A DNA stretch of 64,000 bases from Delphinus delphis (lineage: Eukaryota; Chordata; Mammalia; Artiodactyla; Delphinidae). The stretch spans positions 80,542,731-80,606,730 of the forward strand of contig NC_082688.1 in NCBI RefSeq assembly GCF_949987515.2. The letters are read 5' to 3'. A program made the translations under genes and the position numbers. Positions 57,081 through 64,000 of the stretch are shown here, one piece after another (position 1 is the first letter of the stretch; every line of letters starts with the position of its first letter). The notes under the pieces were generated by a model. The model was not told the DNA's origin. It ran no database searches and saw only the letters and a list, made by a program, of their open reading frames with translations.

Positions 57081-57530
57081 TGTTGATGAAAAAATTAATC
57101 AATAGTCAATCTAAAAAAAGTGGAAAATTTTACTAGAGCCAACCTGAGGATTATAACCTGGGAGACAGTTTTTCAGAAAGCTTTGAGGGCTGTTCTGTCC
57201 CTTGGAGGTCAAAGTACAATTATAGAAGTTCTTGAGACAAAGGGTTTACATCAAATGACATATTATTGATCGTTTACACAATCCAGATCTACAGGTACAA
57301 AGCAGTGGCTCCTGGGTCACGTTGGCCCCTTGCAAGATTAAGAAGGAAGGTTATCTCCTAATGAGTTGTGACTCTTGATGAGATTAAAAAGGAATGTTAT
57401 CGCCTAAGGAGGTCTGGTTAATGCAGATGCACAATACACAGTCAAGGGGAGGGAGGAGGCCCAAAGGGGCAAAGAAAAAATTTATGTTTAAGTATTTTTG
57501 TCTTGCCATTAATTATGAATTTTATTTCAT
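57081..57530. mobile_element. Unidentified insert in the Tigger, LTR-like
   Basis: About 450 bp with no Tigger similarity interrupts the transposon. GTAT (57077-57080) and GCAT (near 57531) may be a decayed short TSD. It starts with TG but has no clear CA end. The family is not recognised. Confidence 0.4.
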
Positions 57531-57664
57531 TAGCATCCAGAGGGATTGGTTCCAGGATCCCACCCCACCCCCGAGAGGATGTATCCACAGATGTTCAAGT
57601 ATATTATATAAAATGGCATAGTATTTGCATTTAACCTAGCTATACACGTGTCCTCCCGTGTACT

Positions 57665-57788
57665 GTTTTTTTTTTTTTTTGGCAGTGCCAGGGGCTTGCA
57701 AGATCTTAGTTCCCCGACCAGGGGTTGAACCCACACCCTAGACAATGAAAGCTCGGAGTCCTAACCACTGGACTGCCAGGGAATTCCC
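57665..57788 (-). mobile_element. CHR SINE, group C, inside Tigger
   Basis: TSD CCTCCCGTGTACT at 57652-57664 and CCTCCCGTATACT at 57789-57801. Confidence 0.93.
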
Positions 57789-57994
57789 CCTCCCGTATAC
57801 TTTAAATTATCTAGATTACTTATAATACCTAATACAATGTAAATGCTATGTAAAGAGTTTCTGGTGCACAAGAAATTCAAGTTTTGCTTTTTGGAACTTT
57901 GTGGAACTTTTTAAAAAATATTTTCCAACCTCTCTTGGTTGAATCTGTGGATGTGAACCCACAGATACAGAGGGCTGGAAGACAAACTGTATTT

Positions 57995-58640
57995 GGCCCC
58001 TGGTTCCTGGCACAAAGCTCCTAAAATCTTTGTAATTATCTCAGTGGGAGGATTGTCTGTCTTTTGTTATTCATAATAAGCCCTTTCTCTCCCACCTGAG
58101 TTATCCTAATGGATGACCTGGAGGAGTTCCCTACACAGCCTCAGGATGGAGCTGGTTATCAGGAAGACCCAGTGATTAGAGAGTTGGAACTTTGAGTCCC
58201 GCCCACGGAACTCAGGGAAGATTTGATGAGCTTCTGGACTGGATGGTGGTACACCCCAATTCCACTCTTGCTCTCAAGATCCTTCTGGACCTTGACCTGT
58301 GTACCTCTTTATCTGGCTGCTCATCTGTATCCTTTATAATATCCTTTACAATAAACTGGTAAACATAAGTAAATATTTCCCTGAGATTTGTGACCTGTTT
58401 TAACAAATGAAGAACCCAAGGAGTGGGTCATGGGAACCTCTAGTTTACAGCCGGTTGGTCAGAAGTCCAGGTGCAACGTGCGCTTGCAGTTGGCATCTAA
58501 ATTGAGGGCAGTCCTGTAGGTCTGAGCCCCTGACCTGTGAGATCTGACACATAGTGTCAGAACTGAGTTACAATGGAGGGTACCCAGTCTGTGTCCACCT
58601 GAGAACTGGAGCATTACTTGGTGGTGTTGGACAACACTCT
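57995..58640 (+). mobile_element. Ancient LTR-like element
   Basis: TATCCTTTACAATAAACTGG resembles an LTR polyadenylation region, followed by CCCAAGGAGTGGGTCATGGG and GTGTCAGAACTGAGTTACAA, a layout of old mammalian LTR repeats. Noncoding; family not named. Confidence 0.5.
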
Positions 58641-58853
58641 ATACACAAAAATATCAGCCAATTTTTATGCTGGAACTACACTTGCTGGCTGCAAAGATAG
58701 ACTGGCTATGGATACAAGAGTTTGTCAAATAGCAACAAAAGCATTCTGTGAGAATATGGAATTTCCAGTAAGAGCATTTATATTTTGTTATATGTAAATT
58801 GTGTTTTACACATCCTTTGTATCACTAAACTTATAAATAAAATTAGGTATGTA

Positions 58854-59211
58854 GGGCTTCCCTGGGGCACAGTGGTTAAGAATCTGCCTGCCAAGGCAGG
58901 GGACATGGGTTCAAGCCCTGGTCCGGGAAGATCCCGCATGCCGCGGAGCAGCTAAGCCCGTGTACCACAACTACTGAGCCTGCACTCTAGAGCCTGTGAG
59001 CCACAACTACTGAGCCCGTGAGCCACAACTACTGAAGCCCACACACCTAGAGCCCATGCTCCGCAACAAGAGAAGCCACTGCGATGAGAAGCCCGCGTAC
59101 CGCAACAAAGAGTGGCACCCCGCTTCCCCCCCCCCCCCGCTGCAACCAGAGAAAAGCCCACGTGCAGCAACTAAGACCCAATGCAGCCAAAAATGAAATA
59201 AATTAAAAAAA
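58854..59211 (+). mobile_element. CHR SINE, group B, with C run
   Basis: TSD AATTAGGTATGTA at 58841-58853 and 59212-59224. An expanded C run (59125-59138) interrupts it. Confidence 0.92.
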
Positions 59212-59479
59212 AATTAGGTATGTATATATACACGTTTGAAACTGAGAAGGGCTCTGTGGGGCCCTCCAGGATACAAAAGCCTTTCTGTGTCCCCTATTTC
59301 TTGTTTGTAGGAAAAAGGCTTCATTAAGCTTCCTTGACCTTCCCTAAGTTTAAAAGGGCAGATTCAGAAAGTTGCTAATCAGGGAAGGGAGGGGTTGCAG
59401 AAACAAGGGAGGAACAGTCAAGAAACATTAGTGCAGCCTTGGGGTAGGGTCCTGTTTCCTCCTCAAGGAATATACAAAA

Positions 59480-59576
59480 TAGGGACCTCCACTGCAAGGG
59501 GCATGGGTTCGATCCCTGGTTGGGGAACTAGGATTCCACATGCCTCGCAGTGTGGCCAAAAATAAAGGGGGGGGGG
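59480..59576 (+). mobile_element. CHR SINE, group C, with head deletion
   Basis: TSD GGAATATACAAAA at 59467-59479 and 59577-59589. GGGAC joins directly to CTCCACTGCA, so about 35 bp of head (A-box included) are missing. The tail ends in a G run. Confidence 0.9.
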
Positions 59577-59755
59577 GAATATACAAAACAATATCTTTGA
59601 GTTATTCTGTGAGAACTAAGGTCCCTGAGCACAAGATTCCTGGAGCTCTGCCCTGTTACCTCACCACCAACCAACTGGAAGAAAGTCACACACCCTGCAG
59701 CCCTCACCCCAAATTTTGCCTATAAAAACCTTTCCCCAAAAACCATTAGGGAGTA

Positions 59756-59848
59756 TAGCTGATTCACTTTGTTATAAAGCAGAAACTAACACACCATTGT
59801 AAAGCAATTATACTCTAATAAAGGTGTTAAAAAAATTAAAAACAAAAA
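59756..59848 (+). mobile_element. Short L1 3' insertion in the LTR
   Basis: CAGAAACTAACACACCATTG and ACTCTAATAAAGGTGTT are the L1 3' end. TSD AAAAACCATTAGGGAGT (59739-59755) and AAAAACCACTGGGGAGT (about 59846-59862). Confidence 0.75.
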
Positions 59849-59958
59849 CCACTGGGGAGTTTGAGCGTGGCCCTGCAATAAACCTTTCTCTGCTCCAAAC
59901 TCCGATGTTTCGGTATGTTTGCCCTCACTGTCCGTCAGGCACATGAACTGTGTTCTGT

Positions 59959-60470
59959 AACACATTCATACCGTTACCAAAAGCTTGGCCTTTCTGTACA
60001 CTGGTGACAAATCAAATCTCAGAGACAGAGTTTTGGGTGAAGTAGAGAAGGATAGCTTTATTACTTTGCCAGGCAAAAGGGGGCACAGTGGGCTCCTGCC
60101 TCGGAAAAACTATGTGTCTCAACCCGGGAGGATTTGATGAGGGTTTATAACAATAGTTCAAAGGTGGGGTCTCTGACAAGATTAGAGTGCGAGCAAGGCC
60201 TGCCCTCCTTAATCTCGCCTTGGTCTCCTAATCTTGATGAGCTTCTCTGATCCCTTTAATCTTGCTTGCGTGGTTTTTTGGCTACTCCTCCCTTGATGAG
60301 CAACCATTTGAATCTGCCCTTTGGAACTCAGGGAAGGTCATGGAGGCTGGTGTCTTGGCCACAAGAAGTGGGGGACAAAAAGGCCTCCACGCCTGGGAGC
60401 CCCACCGGGCCCCGCTCGGTTTCAATAGTTTTCAGAGAGCTAGTTGTTAAACATTTTACCAGCATACCCG
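59959..60470 (-). mobile_element. Endogenous-retrovirus-type LTR (minus strand)
   Basis: In reverse it reads GGCAAAGTAATAAAGCTATC then CTCTGTCTCTGAGATTTGAT and GTAACGGTATGAATG, an LTR 3' region with a polyadenylation signal. No internal genes are seen. Confidence 0.55.
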
Positions 60471-60516
60471 TTCGGAGAAAAAGACAGTAAATAGACATAA
60501 TATAACGTGAGGTTTT

Positions 60517-60886
60517 GGGACTTCCCTGGTGGCGCAGTGGTTAAGAATCTGCCTGCCAATGCAGGGGACACGGGTTCGAGCCCTGGTCCTTGAAGATCCC
60601 ACATGCCACGGAGCAACTAAGCCTGTGTGCCACACTACTGAGCCTGTGCTCTAGAGCCCGTGAGCTGCAACGACTGAGCCCATGTATCACAACCACTGAA
60701 GCCCACGCGCCTAGAGCCCATGCTCTGCAACAAAGAAAAGCCACCACAATGAATAGCCCACGCACCACAACAAAGAGTAGCCCCCGTTCGCCACAACTAG
60801 AGAAAGCCCGCACGCAGCAATGAAGACCCAACACAGCCAAAAATAAATAAATAAATAAATAAATTAATTAATTAATTGAAAAACAA
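60517..60886 (+). mobile_element. CHR SINE, group B
   Basis: TSD AACGTGAGGTTT at 60504-60515 and AACGTGAGGTCT at 60887-60898. Long (AAAT)n(ATTA)n tail. Confidence 0.92.
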
Positions 60887-61082
60887 AACGTGAGGTCTTA
60901 AGGACTAGGAGAAATAATAAACAGAGACTGGGGTCAGAGTGTCAGGGAATGTGCTATTTTGGATGGGCAGTCAGGGAAGGTCTCTATAATAAGATAACAG
61001 CTGAACAGAGACCTGAATGAACTGAGGGAGTGAGCCACGTGAAGAGTGTCTCAAGTAGAGAAACTGAAACTGTGTAACTCAG

Positions 61083-61153
61083 ATTGGGACTTGAACCCAT
61101 GGGTTGGGACTTGAACCCAGCAAAAACCCAGATTGGGACTTGAACTCATGGTC
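61083..61153 (-). repeat. Three repeats with tRNA B-box-like core
   Basis: GATTGGGACTTGAAC or TTGGGACTTGAACCCA occurs three times. In reverse each reads GTTCAAGTCCCAA, which matches the tRNA T-arm/B-box pattern. Confidence 0.8.
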
Positions 61154-61159
61154 TTTTAA

Positions 61160-61562
61160 TGGAGATCACACACCTTGTCTCAGTTTCTTAAGGTCTCATT
61201 ACAGAAAGAATTCAAAGACAAAGTGATAGGTAAGAAATGTGTTTATTTAGAGAGAAACACACTCCACAGACAGAATGTGGACCATCTCAGGAGAGAGCAG
61301 CACCAGGGTATGGGTTTGTCAGTTTTTATAGAGGTGGGTAATTTCATAGGCTAATGAGTGGGAGGAGTATGCCAGCTATTTTGGGAAAGGGGTGGGGATT
61401 CCCAGAAATTGGGCCACCGTCCACTTTTTCACCTTTATGGTAGGCCTTGGAACTGTCATGGCACCCGTGGGTGTGTCATTTAGTGTGTTCAGGGTCTGGC
61501 GGAAGTCAATCATCAGCCAACTTGGACCTATTGGTTCTAACCAGTTTATGTCATGTCCTCGG
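61160..61562 (-). mobile_element. Endogenous-retrovirus-type LTR (minus strand)
   Basis: In reverse, CCTCTATAAAAACTGACAAA (TATA) is followed by CTCTCTAAATAAACACATTT (polyadenylation region), ending next to the GTTCAAGTCCC repeats. No internal genes are visible. Confidence 0.6.
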
Positions 61563-61565
61563 ACT

Positions 61566-64000
61566 ATGTGATTCTTTTTTTTTGAATTTTATTTTATTTA
61601 TTTTTTTATATAGCAGATTCTTCTCAGTTATCTATTTTATACATATTAGTGTATATATATCAATCCCAATCTCCCAATTCATCCCACCACCACCCCCCCC
61701 TGCAAACCAGTTCATCTGTACCATTTTTCTAGGTTCCACATATATGCGTTAATATACCATATTTGTTTTTCTCTTTCTGACTTACTTCACTCTGTATGAC
61801 AGTCTCTAGATTCATCCACGTCTCTACAAATGACCCAATTTCGTTCCTTTTTATGGCTGAGTAATATGCCATTGTATATATGTACCACATCTTCTTTATC
61901 CATTCGTCTGTCGATGGGCATTTAGGTTGCTTCCATGACCTGGCTATTGTAAATAGTGCTGCAATGAATATTGGGGTGCATGTGTCTTTTTGAATTATGG
62001 TTTTCTCTAGGTATATGTCCAGTAGTGGGATTGCTGGGTCATATGGTAGTTCTAGTTTTAGTTTCTTAAGGAACCTCCATACTGTTCTCCATAGTGGCTG
62101 TATCAATTTACATTCCCACCAACAGTGCAAGAGGGTTCCCTTTTCTCCACACCATCTCCAGCTTTTGTTGTTTGCAGATTTTCTGATGATGCCCATTCTA
62201 ACTGGTGTGAGGTGATACCTCATTGTAGTTTTGATTTGCATTTCTCTAATAATTGGTGATGTTGAGCAGCTTTTCATGTGCTTCTTGGCCATCTGTATGT
62301 CTTCTTTGGAGAAATGTCTATTTAGGTCTTCTGCCCATTTTTGGATTGGGTTGCTTGTTTTTTAATATTGAGCTGCATGAGCTATTTATATATTTTGGAG
62401 ATTAATCCTTTGTCCGTTGATTCATTTGCAAATATTTTCTCCCATTCTGAGAGTTGTGTTTTTGTCTTGTTTGTAGTTTTCTTTGCTTTGCAAAAGCTTT
62501 TAAGTTTCATTAGGTCCCATTTGTATATCTTTGTTTTTATTTCCATTACTCTAGGAGGTGGATCAAAAAAGATCTTGCAGGTTTCCCTGGTGGCGTAGTG
62601 GTTGAGAGTCCGCCTGCCGATGCAGGGGACACGGGTTCGTGCCCCGGTCCGGGAAGATCCCACATGCCGCGGAGCGGCTGGGCCCGTGAGCCATGGCCGC
62701 TGAGCCTGCGTGTCCGGAGCCTGTGCTCCGCAACGGGAGAGGCCACAACAGTGAGAGACCCGCGTACCGCCAAAAAAAAAAAAGATTTTGCTGTGATTTA
62801 TGTCAAAGAGTGTTCTTCCTATATTTTCCTCTAAGAGTTTTATAGGGCCCGGTCTTACATTTAGGTCTCTAATCCATTTTGAGTTTATTTTTGTGTATGA
62901 CGGGAGTGTTCTAATTTCATTCTTTTACATGTAGCTGTCCAGATTTCCCAGCACCACTTATTGAAGAGACTCTTTTTTCTCCATTGTATACTCTTGCCTC
63001 CTTTGTCATAGATTAGTTGACCATAGGTGTGTGGGTTTATCTCTGGGCTTTCTATCCTGTTCCATTGATCTATATTTCTGTTTTTGTGCCAGCACTATAT
63101 TGTCTTGATTACTGTAGCTTTGTAGTATAGTCTGAAGTCAGGGAGTCTGATTCCTCCAGCTCCGTTTTTTTCCCTCAAGACTGCTTTGGCTATTTGGGGT
63201 CTTTTGTGTCTCCATACAAATTTTAAGATTTTTTGTTCTAGCTCTGTAAAATATGCCACTTGTAATTTGATAGGGATTCCATTGAATCTGTAGATTGCTT
63301 TGGGTAGTATGGTCATTTTCACAGTATTGATTCTTCCAATCCAAGAACATGGTATATCTCTCCATCTGTTTGTGTCATCTTTGATTTCTTTCATCAGTGT
63401 CTTATAGTTTTCTGAGTACAGGTCTTTTACCTCCTTAGGTAGGTTTATTCCTAGGTATTTTATTCTTTTTGTTGCAATGGTGAATGGGATTGTTTCCTTA
63501 ATTTCTTTTTCTAATCTTTCATTGTTAGTGTATAGGAATGCAAGAGATTTCTATACATTAATTTTGTATCTTGCAACTTTGCCAAATTCATTGATTAGCT
63601 CTAGTAGTTTTCTGGTGGCATCTTTAGGATTCTCCACGTACAACATCATGTCATCTACAAACAGTGATAATTTTACTTCTTGTTTTCCAATTTGTGTTCC
63701 TTTTATTTCTTTTTCTTCTCTGATAGCTGTGGCTAGGACTTCTAAAACTATGTTGAATAATAGTGGCAAGAGTGGACATTCTTGTCTTGTTCCTGGTCTT
63801 AGAGGAAATGCTTCCAGTTTTTTACAATTGAGAATGTTTGCTGTGGGTTTGTCGTATATGGCCTTAATTATGTTGAGGTTGGTTCCCTCTATGCCCACTT
63901 TCTGGAGAGTTTTTATCATAAATGGGTGTTGAATTTTGTCAAAAGTTTTTCCTGCATGTATTGAGATGATCATATGGTTTTTATTCTTCAGTTTGTTAAT
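61566..64000 (-). mobile_element. L1 3' half, runs off the window
   Basis: Minus-strand L1 with 3' UTR at 61566-61728 and ORF2 above it. An open frame at 61729-62292 gives the ORF2 C-terminus with [19 protein letters not shown]. The reverse-transcriptase part at 63551-63973 has [19 protein letters not shown] and [15 protein letters not shown]; the usual catalytic box is FADD, here FVDD. Frames are broken between pieces (for example near 63400-63550), and a SINE interrupts at 62579, so this copy is dead. The 5' end lies outside. Confidence 0.93.
62579..62777 (+). mobile_element. CHR SINE, group A, inside L1
   Basis: TSD AAAAAAGATCTTGC at 62565-62578 and AAAAAAGATTTTGC at 62778-62791. Opposite in orientation to its host L1. 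Confidence 0.94.

Larger units (their letters stand above)
57064..57989 (+). mobile_element. Tigger-type DNA transposon with nested inserts
   Basis: Ends CAGTTGTCCCTTGGTAT and GGAAGACAAACTG, flanked by TA on both sides (57062-57063 and 57990-57991). Middle landmarks are AATGGCATAGTATTTGCATT and AATACCTAATACAATGTAAA. No transposase. It carries two later insertions. Confidence 0.8.
59230..59958 (+). mobile_element. Endogenous-retrovirus-type solo LTR (plus strand)
   Basis: TATAAAAACC near 59721 and CAATAAACC near 59876 act as TATA and polyadenylation landmarks, with CTCCGATGTTTCGGTATGTT after them. It holds one SINE and one L1 tail. Only LTR sequence is seen, no gag, pol or env. Confidence 0.6.

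Noticed and set aside
59230..61562. Intact endogenous retrovirus between LTR-like segments
   Set aside because: Only LTR-type sequence, SINEs and an L1 tail are present; no gag, pol or env frames were seen, and the LTRs differ in family and orientation.

Overview
This is a piece of a mammalian nuclear genome, almost certainly from a cetacean (dolphin or whale). More than 60 copies of a tRNA-derived SINE of the CHR type (named for cetaceans, hippos and ruminants) are scattered through it. They are recognisable by a head like CTTCCCTGGTGGCGCAGTGG, a B-box like GGGTTCGAGCCC, and A-rich or (AAAT)n tails. The short CpG-rich subgroup with GAGAGTCCGCCTGCCGATGC fits a toothed whale best, but the species cannot be fixed from sequence alone. 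L1 3' ends typical of even-toed ungulates and whales, plus ancient MIR, L2, MER5, Tigger, hAT and LTR relics, complete the picture. No bacterial or viral genome, CRISPR array or operon is present.

Only one protein gene is recognisable: UBAP2 (ubiquitin-associated protein 2), on the minus strand. Its CpG-island promoter and noncoding exon 1 lie at about 42.4-43.6 kb, with the exon 1 donor at 42855-42856. Exon 2, carrying the start codon and the first 33 codons, is at 6746-6885. The roughly 36 kb between them is intron 1, and positions 1-6745 are the start of intron 2. Everything above about 43.7 kb is upstream flanking DNA. There I find only repeats and unrecognised single-copy sequence, ending in a large minus-strand L1 that runs off the window.

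The mobile-element layers are informative. Most SINE copies have clear target-site duplications (TSDs), so insertion order can be read directly. SINEs sit inside L1s, Tigger elements and LTRs, and one sits in the tail of a U6 snRNA-L1 chimeric retrocopy. By eye about 52 SINEs point to the plus strand and about 10 to the minus strand, a bias seen both inside UBAP2 and upstream of it.

The most interesting items are: (1) a U6/L1 chimera with matching outer TSDs; (2) a possible alternative first coding exon of UBAP2 at 12799-12868 that would join exon 2 in frame and give a hydrophobic N-terminal extension; (3) facing CCG and CGG runs that could fold the exon 1 splice donor into a hairpin loop; (4) a patchwork insert near 19.3 kb that looks like templated DNA-repair filler; (5) L1 insertions only 42-48 bp long; and (6) a SINE copy intermediate between two subgroups. 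All coordinates were read by eye and repeat ends may be off by several bases.
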